Source: Pyrobaculum sp. WP30 | GTDB taxonomy: Archaea > Thermoproteota > Thermoprotei > Thermoproteales > Thermoproteaceae | Direction: 5' to 3' | DNA length: 64,000 nucleotides | Assembly: GCA_001189275.1 (NCBI GenBank) | Contig: CP012158.1 | Span: forward strand, 434,001-498,000 | Part shown: piece by piece, positions 52,880 to 60,359 of the stretch | How positions within the stretch are numbered: the first letter of the stretch is position 1 | How the letters are laid out: every line of letters starts with the position of its first letter | Program-made: the position numbers and the translations under genes | Notes under the pieces: generated by a model | Database searches by the model: none | What the model was told of the DNA's origin: nothing | Seen by the model: only the letters and a program-made list of their open reading frames with translations

Positions 52880-53290
52880 CTACGGGCTTGTGAGCCTTTC
52901 GAGGGCGCGTTCGGCGCCCTTGCGGAAGTGGGAGGATATCCAAGGCTTGAGGGGGATGAACAAGGCGCTGATTGTGACATTCCAATCGCTGACGAGGACG
53001 CCGCTGGCGACGTAGTTCTTCACGACGCCTCTGAAGGGGCCTTTGACGTAGTTCAGCAGAACCTCCCGCCTAGCCTCGTCGACGGCCGCCTCGGCGTACC
53101 CCACGTTGAGGGGTCCAGGGAAGGCAAAACTTATCTTGAGGGAGTATCTGCCCGAGCTGACGCCGAGCACCTCGACCCGCCTATGGCCGCCCCAGTACTT
53201 AGGCATGTCCTCCAGCCTAGAGAGGCGGCGCCAGACGGCCTCCGCGTCGCCGAGGCGACGCTCCACCCTGAACTTGACAGCCCCCAACAC
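52880..53290 (-). CDS. SRPBCC/START-like ligand-binding protein
   Basis: The 136-residue protein has the pattern of the SRPBCC (polyketide cyclase/START-like) fold: VKFRVERRLGDAEAVWRRLS at the start, DMPKYWGGHRRVEVLG, a curved-sheet centre, and a C-terminal helix (FRKGAERALERL). Such proteins bind hydrophobic ligands in a helix-grip cavity. GTG 53290 lies about 25 bases from ATTAAAAACT (53311-53320), consistent with a leaderless mRNA. Function is unknown. Confidence 0.62.
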   Translation of the reverse strand: MLGAVKFRVERRLGDAEAVWRRLSRLEDMPKYWGGHRRVEVLGVSSGRYSLKISFAFPGPLNVGYAEAAVDEARREVLLNYVKGPFRGVVKNYVASGVLVSDWNVTISALFIPLKPWISSHFRKGAERALERLTSP

Positions 53291-53610
53291 GAGGGGCCCA
53301 CCGTACTGACATTAAAAACTTATTCCACATCGGCGGTACCCGTAACCCCCTCCACGGCCCGTGGAGCCGATGCGCTGAGGTGTGGATGGCGACGTCCCGT
53401 CTGCTACCGTAGAGACGCCGGCAACACCTTCAAAAGCCTTGAGCCCTCTCTGAAACAGGCGTTGCGGAGTACATACCTGCGGCGCCGACCACCGCCGCGT
53501 GCAGATGCGCCCGCCATCGGCGCAGAAGGCCGAGCTCCTCCTATGCGGCCAGCCGATGAGGACTCCCCCGGAGGGAGTAAGCGTTTTTTACACCAGCCAG
53601 CGGATGAACC
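53291..53610. other. Intergenic stretch at the edge of an AT-richer island
   Basis: Nothing gene-like beyond the promoter of the 53290 gene at its left end. Base composition falls from GC-rich to AT-richer at about 53600, where the next genes begin. Confidence 0.35.
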
Positions 53611-54270
53611 GTGATTAGGATCGATAAAGCAAAGTGGAGAAGTGCATTAATCAGGTCTGCCATAGTAGTGCTGGTGTTTGTAATACTACTTGAAATCACG
53701 TATATGTATATCAACATCAGGGCTAATAGCCTAAGTCGACCCGGGTTCGAATACGTGTTGCTTAATGAGAACGATGCTTATGCGTTGATCATCGATTCTC
53801 TGCCAAACGTTAAGTATAGATTAGATGTGAGACTCGAGGTTACTAGAGGCTCAGCGCTGGTTATTCTTAATAACGGCAGTAAGATCTTGATCGAGGCGGG
53901 TCTTATATCTCCGCCCCCCATTGAGATAACCCTAATTAGGGATTTAAGATACGACGGCTTCATCTCGCGGGGTCTTTGGTCTTATACGTGGCTCAACATT
54001 AATGGAAGCTTGTACAAATCAGTCCCCCCTTCAATACCTGGCAACTTAACGTTTAAGGTCATCGAGGTGTCCTTCGAACTATCCAGAGAGAGACCCGTTG
54101 ACGCAAAACTGATCCACCTAGGCCCGCTTTCAGCCTCAACGCTAGGTAATGCCACATATTTGGTAGAAGTGCTCAGCGGCGCGGCCGGCCCAACCCCAGC
54201 CTTGATAGTGGTCGGCCTATCTGGTGGAACCATTATCAGACTGTCGTGGTACTGGGTGGTTGTGGCATGA
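53611..54270 (+). CDS. Single-pass membrane protein, unknown, in AT-richer island
   Basis: The 219-residue protein starts with GTG 53611. It has one N-terminal membrane helix (about residues 14-34, AIVVLVFVILLEITYMYI), then an extracytoplasmic domain rich in beta strands with several N-x-S/T sites, and a hydrophobic C-terminal end (IIRLSWYWVVVA). It has more Ile, Asn and Ser than neighbours and AT-richer codons. I do not recognise the family. Its stop overlaps the next ATG (ATGA), so it is the first gene of a three-gene operon with a membrane protein and a winged-helix protein. Confidence 0.65.
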   Translation: MIRIDKAKWRSALIRSAIVVLVFVILLEITYMYINIRANSLSRPGFEYVLLNENDAYALIIDSLPNVKYRLDVRLEVTRGSALVILNNGSKILIEAGLISPPPIEITLIRDLRYDGFISRGLWSYTWLNINGSLYKSVPPSIPGNLTFKVIEVSFELSRERPVDAKLIHLGPLSASTLGNATYLVEVLSGAAGPTPALIVVGLSGGTIIRLSWYWVVVA

Positions 54271-54923
54271 TGAGCGACGTGGCTGAGAAGGTGCTAAGGC
54301 TCCGGGACGCGTTAGAGACCGTGGAGAGCATCAACAACCAGCTTGATGAACTGCGCAAGATCTTCATAGTGGTGCTAACCGTGGCCGTAGCGACGCTGGG
54401 GATCGCCAGCATCTTGTGGTACATGTGGGGGACCACATATCCTCAATTGTACAACATGTGGGTGTTGGTGTACCTCGTGTTGTTCTTCTTTCCGCTGGCG
54501 TATGCGGCGCGCAGGTTGGACAAGGCCGCCGAGGTCAAGGGGTTTTACCAAGATTGGGGCGAGAAGCTTAAGGAGGGGGAGCTGGGAGTATTGGCTATAC
54601 TGGAGAGTCTTGACTGGGACTACGTAGAGTATAGAGTCAACAGGGCTAAGACGCTCTACCCAATCCTGCTCATCATAGACGAGGCTCTGTGGATAGCGTT
54701 CCTGCTGATCTTCGTAGCGCCTGCCTACGGGTTTCTCAACAACCTCCTATTTCACACAATAGACACCCCGGTGCTGGTTGGTTCAGTGGTTTTGGCGGTG
54801 GCCATAGCCCTAGCCATAACCTGGGGCGAGGTAGTCGACAAATTCAAGACCCTGTGGAGCCTCGACTCGTTGCTATGGGAGGTTAGGTGGCTCTACCATG
54901 AGTACAGAAAACTTCAAACCTAA
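54267..54923 (+). CDS. Four-helix membrane protein with coiled N-terminus, unknown
   Basis: The 218-residue protein has an N-terminal charged, coiled-coil-like helix (RLRDALETVESINNQLDELR). Two membrane helices follow (about 34-56 and 70-90), then a cytoplasmic middle segment and two further helices (about 137-157 and 170-190). No enzyme motif is seen. It starts in the ATGA overlap with the previous gene and overlaps the winged-helix gene by 26 bases. Tight overlaps suggest the three products work together. The family is unknown to me. Confidence 0.65.
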   Translation: MMSDVAEKVLRLRDALETVESINNQLDELRKIFIVVLTVAVATLGIASILWYMWGTTYPQLYNMWVLVYLVLFFFPLAYAARRLDKAAEVKGFYQDWGEKLKEGELGVLAILESLDWDYVEYRVNRAKTLYPILLIIDEALWIAFLLIFVAPAYGFLNNLLFHTIDTPVLVGSVVLAVAIALAITWGEVVDKFKTLWSLDSLLWEVRWLYHEYRKLQT

Positions 54924-55194
54924 CCTCTACGTACTGGCGAGGATAATCAAAGCCCTGATCGACAACGGAGCCATGAAGAGAACCAACCTGGCCCAGGCCT
55001 CGGGGCTGTCCTACGACAAGCTCCAGAAGTACCTAAACTGGATGATCGAAAAAGGCCTGATCACGGTAGACGGCGACGGCTACGTCAGCCTAACCAGGGA
55101 AGGGGCAAAGACCTACGACGAGCTAGTCCAGTGGATAATAAAATACGTCGGAAGCCTGAGATTGGACAGACGCTGGCGCCCACGCCCCACCTAA
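54898..55194 (+). CDS. Winged-helix DNA-binding protein
   Basis: The 98-residue protein is a compact winged-helix domain of the archaeal HTH_45/PF14947 style: RTNLAQASGLSYDKLQKYLN forms the helix-turn-helix, then GLITVDGDGYVSLT the wing. A short basic tail RLDRRWRPRP follows. Such proteins often regulate their own operon. It is the third gene of the island operon, overlapping the membrane gene by 26 bases. Confidence 0.75.
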   Translation: MSTENFKPNLYVLARIIKALIDNGAMKRTNLAQASGLSYDKLQKYLNWMIEKGLITVDGDGYVSLTREGAKTYDELVQWIIKYVGSLRLDRRWRPRPT

Positions 55195-55467
55195 CCCATC
55201 AACCCCAACCGCGCCGAGCCCCTTAAAGTGTAAGCGCGCGGCAAGCGGGGATCATACGGCGAGTTTCAAGATACGTGCGGGTTTAGGACAGCCGATAAAG
55301 AGGCACCCGCAACCACTGTCCACATCACGGCTGTAGTGTATTAGCATGAGCTTGTGTCGCTAATCATATCCCACAGTACATCCACCTAAATGAAGCGGTG
55401 TTGATTAATGATGTACGTCTCGACATCCTCAGGCTTATCCCCCTCGTTTTATAGATGCTCTTATGCA

Positions 55468-56937
55468 CTATCTAATGGGTTCCAGCAAGCCAGAGTCGAA
55501 CAATTCGCTTAAAGTCATCTTGTGCTTCTTAAGCGCCTCTTCAGCCTCCTTCCCAAGCCGGTAAGCCTTCGTTTCCCCGCCTTCGAGCTCTAGAACAACG
55601 ACCTCATTCACGCTTTTGGCATAGTCGAGAGGCACGGTGGAGTGTGTGATCAGTATTACGAAGGCGTCGCGGCTCCTAAACTCGTCCATCAAGAACTGCT
55701 GAAGCTCAGGGTGTAAACTATTTTCAAACTCATCAATAACGATAACGCCAGCTCTGCTGAGAAGCGACTCAATGATTAGGGTCTTAAGGACGCCGCTAGG
55801 TATGGAGGCCGGAGTCAACGTAGTGCCGTCAGCGACGACCTTCAAGAAAACCCTACCGTCCTCAGTAACGCTGAAACCTAGCCTTAGATCATTAGCTCCG
55901 ACGAACGCGTACCTCAACGCCTCCACAAGGGACTCGGAAACGCTACCCTCGGCAATTGTGTAGAGAAACGGTACAAAATTAGAGACATCCGGCGACAACC
56001 TATTCTGTTTAGTAAGGGGCTGGGGGCTTCTAATCGCCTTCCAATCAATATCCTTAATGACTGTGATGCTGTTTATAAATTTGCGCATCTCATTAATAGC
56101 TTCTGACAGATACCTTTCAATATAGTCTATAATGTATTCTGAGAAATAAATTATTATTTTTATATTGGTTACCTCCTCAACAGTTATTTGTTCTTGGATT
56201 GTTTTTACTAAGTGAGCCATATCTTTTCTAGTGGTGACAAACATAAGACGGTGTACGCCCTTTGTGATGAGGGGCATAGCTTCTTGGATCGCCCTAAGCT
56301 TAACACTCAGCCTTAATGAGTCAGATTTAAGTGTAATCCTGGGTGTTTCGCTTGTAAATAATTTTTTGAAGGCTTGCACAATTTCTTCGAAAGCTTCCTT
56401 ACTTATGGTGGCTGTCAATTCCCCCTTATCAGTATCAATGCTTGCGTCTAAGCCGTTACCTTGAGCCCTAAGGCTCTCTTTCAAAATTTGGAAACGCCCT
56501 CCCTTACCTGTAATGTATATTTCATAAAAGATTTTAGTAGGCGCTTTACATGTATCTATTATTACAGAGAGTGATGGCTTTCTATCTTTATATTCTAGTT
56601 TTAATATTGTACTGCATGATTTCTCTGTGCATTCTTCTGTATTTTTATATTCAAGTTCCAGACCAAGTATAATTGGGAGGTTCTCATCGTGTTTCCATAC
56701 TACTTTGTCGTAACCCCACCACTTTAGGAATGGGTTTGTGGTCCTTCCCATAGCCCACTCCACAGTGCTCGTCAACAGCTCGAAGGCTTCCGTTAAGGCT
56801 GTTTTACCTGAGCCGTTGGTCCCCACGACCATTGTTAGTCTCGTTGGGAATTCAAGCGTCACGTCTCTTAACGACTTGAAGTTCTTGACCCAGAACTTCT
56901 TCAGCTCCACGCACTCGTTGACGACCTTTAGATCCAC
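55468..56937 (-). CDS. OLD/RecF-like AAA ATPase
   Basis: The 489-residue ATPase belongs to the ABC/RecF-like AAA_15/AAA_21 group. It has Walker A VGTNGSGKTAL (about 33-43), a long divergent middle region (about 150-330), a signature-like stretch in TLTPASIPSGVLKTLIIESL, Walker B VIVIDEFENSLHP and a switch ILITHSTVPL. No C-terminal TOPRIM nuclease is visible, so it differs from full OLD proteins. It lies in the AT-richer island, convergent to the winged-helix operon. Related ATPases serve in defence or repair, but function here is unknown. Confidence 0.78.
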   Translation of the reverse strand: MDLKVVNECVELKKFWVKNFKSLRDVTLEFPTRLTMVVGTNGSGKTALTEAFELLTSTVEWAMGRTTNPFLKWWGYDKVVWKHDENLPIILGLELEYKNTEECTEKSCSTILKLEYKDRKPSLSVIIDTCKAPTKIFYEIYITGKGGRFQILKESLRAQGNGLDASIDTDKGELTATISKEAFEEIVQAFKKLFTSETPRITLKSDSLRLSVKLRAIQEAMPLITKGVHRLMFVTTRKDMAHLVKTIQEQITVEEVTNIKIIIYFSEYIIDYIERYLSEAINEMRKFINSITVIKDIDWKAIRSPQPLTKQNRLSPDVSNFVPFLYTIAEGSVSESLVEALRYAFVGANDLRLGFSVTEDGRVFLKVVADGTTLTPASIPSGVLKTLIIESLLSRAGVIVIDEFENSLHPELQQFLMDEFRSRDAFVILITHSTVPLDYAKSVNEVVVLELEGGETKAYRLGKEAEEALKKHKMTLSELFDSGLLEPIR

Positions 56938-56984
56938 GTAACCGTACGGTGGTTATAATTAAGTTTTTATGCCCAGAATCCCGG

Positions 56985-56995
56985 CCCCCCCCCCC
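56985..56995. repeat. Homopolymer tract of 11 C
   Basis: Eleven consecutive C residues lie 48 bases upstream of the OLD-like ATPase start, outside coding sequence. Together with the 13-G tract at 49496 it is a candidate slippage site. Confidence 0.7.
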
Positions 56996-57353
56996 AATTT
57001 GTACTTTTCCGGAGAACTATGTTTACAGGGGCTTACGAGCCCAGGTTAGAGAACTTAGTTATAGGCAACCCATATAACCGTAGGGAAAACTGTGAGAACC
57101 CCATCAGCAAGCTCCATGGACGGTGTTGGGTAGCAAGAGCCTGTTGAATCGGCGTTTAGATGCTTGTTTGCAAGCACGTATCTCATCCTTAATCAAAGCC
57201 TTGACGCGTTCACCGACTCCCTCAATTATCCTCGCATCTGACTGCGTCGAGAACGTTTATGTTGGCTCTAGCCAAGACCCGATTCCTCGGAGCTTGCGCC
57301 TGAGGAGCCTCACGAGTTGTTTATGGAGCCGAAACGCCCCAGCAACCTGCCCC
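56996..57353. other. Stretch with decayed coding sequence
   Basis: On the minus strand a broken frame around 57245-57125 reads RIIEGVGERVKALIKDEIRA followed by CKQASKRRFNRLLLPN, which looks like real protein but lacks a start and is preceded by a stop. The family is not recognised. Nothing else is seen. Confidence 0.35.
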
Positions 57354-57635
57354 TCATCTGCTCCTCTTGACCTCCTCGACGTAGGGCCGCGCCGGCTCGG
57401 CGTACATCCCAGCTACCTCCGGCGGCTTGCCTCCGACTTCCACGTAGGTGGCCTGCGCGGCCGAGGCCGCCGCGCAGTATATGCCCTCGCCCGTCGAGTC
57501 GTCCACGAGGCCCGCCGCCTCTATGGAGACCGCCACGCGGCCCGGCGAGAGGTCGACGTCTACGATGCCCAGGATTACGCCGAGGAGGAGCCACTTCTCG
57601 AAATAGGGGAGCGACCAGAGCCTGAGGGCCCGCAT
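57354..57635 (-). pseudogene. Chimeric ORF: ClC start fused to geranylgeranyl-reductase-like fragment
   Basis: The first 25 residues ([19 protein letters not shown] and on) are identical to the start of the ClC protein at 60680-62038 and come with its promoter. At 57562 the sequence switches to a different protein containing AAGLVDDSTGEGIYCAAAS, the AGLVxxxTGEGI motif of FAD-dependent geranylgeranyl reductases. The fragment ends after about 70 residues. Neither parent is complete, so no known activity is expected. Confidence 0.65.
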
Positions 57636-57801
57636 GGGCCCGTCGCCGGCAACCGGTTTTTAAGCCTTTCTGCGGCTTAGCCTTTGGTGAACCCCAGCAC
57701 GTCGGCGAAGTTGGCCATATCCAGCAGGCCGTGTCCGCTGAAGCTTATCAGCACCACCTTCCTCTCGCCGGTCCTCTTGGCCTCGTCTGCCACCTCCTTG
57801 A
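57562..57801. repeat. 240-bp direct repeat, copy 1 (of the ClC-trpB junction)
   Basis: This block matches 61965-62204 at 239 of 240 positions (T at 57788 against C at 62191), in the same orientation, 4403 bases apart. It carries the first part of the ClC gene, its promoter, the intergenic gap and the last 39 codons of trpB. Flanking sequences are unrelated. Confidence 0.9.
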
Positions 57802-58036
57802 TCCCCTCCGCGGCCTTGGCGAGCTCCCTGACAAGCCTAATGAGGGAGTGCATACGGGGGTAGGCACCTGTCTTGAGGAGGAGCTTGTACTTCAACATAA
57901 GCTGGCAGTACTGCTCCACGCCGAACGCCGCTAAGTCGTATTCGCCCTCGGCGTACAGCCGCTCCGCGTTCCTCAGAAACGCCTCAGCCCTCAGCCGGAG
58001 GAGCTCCGCCTCCTCGAAGCTCACGCATGGAAGCAA
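57677..58036 (-). pseudogene. Chimeric ORF: HEPN domain fused to TrpB C-terminus
   Basis: The 119-residue ORF starts as a HEPN-domain protein ([39 protein letters not shown] and [13 protein letters not shown]). After about residue 80 it changes, at 57801, into the exact C-terminal 39 residues of TrpB (ending [19 protein letters not shown]). The HEPN part is shorter than the usual 120-130 residues, and no nucleotidyltransferase partner lies beside it. Whether the fusion folds is unknown. It was created by the 240-bp duplication. Confidence 0.7.
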
Positions 58037-58090
58037 CCACAGACTTAAAGCAGTTGTCCCGAAGCCCCAACCCCCAGAAGCCGGTTGCCG

Positions 58091-58540
58091 CTACCCCAGC
58101 GCCTCCTCGAGGGGCACGACCTCCCTCTTGCTTTCGATGAGCCACATCTTGAGCTCCTTGGCCCTCTGGACGGCCGAGGGCCCTGCGACGAGGGTATAGA
58201 GGACGGGCACCAGCCCGCCGGAGTTCTTCTCCGGCCGCCTCCTCTGGAGTTCTCGTATTCTTTCAACGGTCCTCTCCACGTCCCTCCGGCCGGCCCTAAC
58301 TTTGGCCTCGCCTACTGCGGTGATGGCGCCGGCGTTGCAGTAGACGTCAAACTCGTAGTCAGCGTCTAGACGCAACCTCTCCGCCGCGCGTCTATAGCCC
58401 CTCCGCTCAAGCAGATACTGGACCATCTCACGGCCACTATCCTCCACGCTGATGGCTATAGCTTCAAACTGCTCCTTAGTCGCTATCTTGTCCTCAATAC
58501 GCTTTATATCTTCCTTCGTGGCGAACCTCTCCTCAGCCAC
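58091..58540 (-). CDS. PD-(D/E)XK nuclease-like protein (DUF3782-type), C-terminal part
   Basis: The 149-residue ORF has a coiled start with repeated ATKED/ATKEQ motifs. A nuclease-like core follows: YEFDVYCNAGAITAVGEAKV has the Asp and the E-x-K of the PD-(D/E)XK fold, then helices RDVERTVERIRELQRRR. Such proteins are numerous in Thermoproteales and of unknown function. The upstream ORF 58552-58845 carries the matching coiled-coil N-terminus in another frame, so the pair is probably one broken gene. Taken alone it would start with GTG 58540. Confidence 0.62.
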   Translation of the reverse strand: MAEERFATKEDIKRIEDKIATKEQFEAIAISVEDSGREMVQYLLERRGYRRAAERLRLDADYEFDVYCNAGAITAVGEAKVRAGRRDVERTVERIRELQRRRPEKNSGGLVPVLYTLVAGPSAVQRAKELKMWLIESKREVVPLEEALG

Positions 58541-58551
58541 CTCTTCAGTTG

Positions 58552-58845
58552 CTACACCGCCGTCCCTAGGACCTGCTTTGTGGCGTATTGCCTCAGATCC
58601 TCCTTGGTGGCCATGGCGTTCTTGATCTCCTTCACCTCCCTCTCCAGCCTGGCCGTCCGCCTCTCCAACCTCCTCAGGTCCTGCTTGGTGGCGACGTCCA
58701 GCGGCACGGCCACGACGCCGGCCACGACGGACGCCAGCTTGAGGGCGAGGTCGCGCCGCGAGGAGGCGGCATCGGCGATGAGGTCTATGAGGAACTCCGG
58801 CTCCCGCCTCGCGGGCTCCCTCAAGGCGGTCTTCAGCTCCTCCAC
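58552..58845 (-). CDS. Coiled-coil protein, probable N-terminal part of the DUF3782-type gene
   Basis: The 97-residue ORF has a helical start (PEFLIDLIADAASSRRDLAL) and a coiled coil (LERRTARLEREVKEIKNAMA) with ATKQD and ATKED motifs like those at the start of the next ORF. After ATKQ the frame gives only VLGTAV and a stop, whereas the neighbouring frame reads PRDGGVATEEVAEERF into the nuclease-like ORF. A one-base deletion near 58562-58575 would explain the split. The combined protein would have about 245 residues, normal for the family. Confidence 0.6.
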   Translation of the reverse strand: MEELKTALREPARREPEFLIDLIADAASSRRDLALKLASVVAGVVAVPLDVATKQDLRRLERRTARLEREVKEIKNAMATKEDLRQYATKQVLGTAV

Positions 58846-58887
58846 GTCAATACCTAAAGGATATAAAAGCTAGTTGCGGCAGTTTGA

Positions 58888-59703
58888 GTGGTCTTCACGC
58901 CGTTTCACCTAGGCCCTGGGCTCCTTCTCGCCATGGCGCTCCGTCGTTGGCTGAGCCCGGCGGCGCTCGTCGCCTCGAGCGCAGTTATCGACTTAGAGCC
59001 GTTTCTCCATCTAATGGCCACGGGCATGCCGGCGCACGGGATCGCCCATTCCCTCCTCGGCGGAGTTGCCCTCGGCGCTGTGACGGGGCTACTCGCCGCG
59101 AGGATACGCCTGCTCTGGCGCTTCTTCGGCCTAGAGGGATCCCCGCGGTCAACCCTTGCGGGGGCTGTGGCCGGGCTTATACATGTGCTCATAGACGCGC
59201 CGCTGTACCCCGAGATGCCGCTTTTGTTCCCTCTGGGCGGAAACCCGCTCTACGGCGTCGGCGGCTTTATCGATGGCATACCGCGCCTGTCGGTCGATTT
59301 AACGGCCGTATGCGCGTTGATGTACGCAGTAGCACTTCCGCTCTACGCCTGGCAACTCTCCAAAGAGAGCGTGGAGAGGGGACGCGCGATGATTGCCTCA
59401 GTCCTTGGAGTAGCCTTGTTGCTCCCAGTTCTCGTGGCGTTGGATAGCCAAGCCCAGCGAGCCCTAGGGGCCGTGGGGCTGGCCGCGCTGGCCGCCGGCG
59501 CGTCTCTAAGCTACGTGCGGCCCAGGCCCGCCCTCTTCCTCGCGTATTTCGGCTTGCTTGCAGATACATCGTTCTTCGGGCTACTGTGTCTCTCCGACCT
59601 GTTCGGACCGGCCTCCCGTGCGGCGTGTATAGCCGTGGTCGCCAGCGCCCTTCCCTTTGCGTTGTTAAGAATAAACGCCCTCCGTTCAAAGGCCGCGTTT
59701 TAG
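58888..59703 (+). CDS. YdjM/DUF457-like membrane metal-dependent hydrolase
   Basis: The 271-residue protein starts VFTPFHLGPGLLLAMALRR and has seven to eight hydrophobic helices. Conserved polar residues are D36 and E38 in SAVIDLEPF, GIAHSLLGG and LIHVLIDAPLYPEMP, the His/Asp pattern of YdjM-type predicted membrane metal-dependent hydrolases. The substrate is unknown; some relatives act in lipid or cell-envelope metabolism. GTG 58888 is the first codon fitting the family start. It is a single gene. Confidence 0.68.
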   Translation: MVFTPFHLGPGLLLAMALRRWLSPAALVASSAVIDLEPFLHLMATGMPAHGIAHSLLGGVALGAVTGLLAARIRLLWRFFGLEGSPRSTLAGAVAGLIHVLIDAPLYPEMPLLFPLGGNPLYGVGGFIDGIPRLSVDLTAVCALMYAVALPLYAWQLSKESVERGRAMIASVLGVALLLPVLVALDSQAQRALGAVGLAALAAGASLSYVRPRPALFLAYFGLLADTSFFGLLCLSDLFGPASRAACIAVVASALPFALLRINALRSKAAF

Positions 59704-60181
59704 CCCAGATAGGGGCTTGGATGGAAGTATGTCGAGCCGCCGACATGCCGCCATCCGGCCTAGTGTGGATATAGATATATGCACTACCGGCGGCCCTCTG
59801 CGTCACGTGGGCAACTTCGTCGGCCGGCGCATCGAGAACTATTGCGCATGCTATCCGGGGTGGCCCGGGAATAATCGCCGTGTTAAGTAATCAATATTTG
59901 CCCTCTCGCTCGTATCTGCAACACGGATATGAGTATAGCGACACTCGATACATCGCGGCGCCTCCGTGCAATACGTCGGACGCGGCCCTTGAACCCGATA
60001 CTGCCGACACGACCGCAAGAACCAACGCGGCGAGGACAGCCGCCAGGGCGGAGCCGCCTGGGTCTCTGTAGATCGACGACCGAAGTGTTTTTAGTTGTTT
60101 TTGACATCTAGGGCTTCGATCAACGGCCTTAGTTTAGGACAGAGAATCGTTCCACGCCTTGAGAACCGTATGTTGGAACCG
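59704..60181. other. Intergenic stretch with a possible membrane-gene remnant
   Basis: On the minus strand near 60075-59900 one frame reads SALAAVLAALVLAVVSAVSG then RAASDVLHGGAAMYRVSLYS without a usable start codon. It may be a decayed small membrane gene. No other feature is seen before the tRNA-Ser gene. Confidence 0.35.
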
Positions 60182-60299
60182 TGGCGCCGGGGGTGGGATC
60201 TCTGGGCGGCTCGGCCTGAGCCCACGCCCCTTTGCGGGGACGGGATACCCCGTCGACAGATCTCAAGTCCCGCGCCTTGGGCCGCTCGGCCACCCCGGC
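60182..60299 (-). tRNA. tRNA-Ser (anticodon TGA) with two introns
   Basis: On the minus strand the gene opens GCCGGGGTGGCCGAGCGG. It ends with the matching acceptor strand CCCCGGC, G73 and an encoded CCA. The anticodon stem CGGGA/TCCCG holds the loop CTTGAG|A with anticodon TGA, and a 15-base intron at 60247-60261 in the canonical 37/38 position. The T-arm GTGGG/CCCAC encloses 23 bases rather than 7, so a 16-base intron lies in the T-loop (within 60198-60220). The mature form would be about 87 bases including CCA. The spliced T-loop (CTCAGAT) is unusual. The AT-rich box 60320-60331 is at promoter distance. Confidence 0.82.
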
Positions 60300-60319
60300 T
60301 GTTACCTCCAGCTCCGCGG

Positions 60320-60331
60320 TATTTAATTTTT
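60320..60331. promoter_or_regulatory. AT-rich box between divergent tRNA genes
   Basis: TATTTAATTTTT lies about 26 bases before the tRNA-Ser 5' end on the minus strand and about 35 bases before the proposed tRNA-Leu 5' end on the plus strand. It may serve as TATA box for both. A second AT stretch (AAAAACTTTTAT, 60343-60354) is closer to tRNA-Leu. Confidence 0.4.
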
Positions 60332-60359
60332 GCCTCGGCGGGAAAAACTTTTATGCGCG

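Noticed and set aside
53739-53760. tRNA T-arm-like string GGGTTCGAATACG
   Set aside because: It lies inside an open coding frame and has no acceptor or anticodon arm around it.
55195-55467. CRISPR array or leader near the OLD-like ATPase
   Set aside because: No repeated units of 24-37 bases with regular spacers were seen here or elsewhere in the window.
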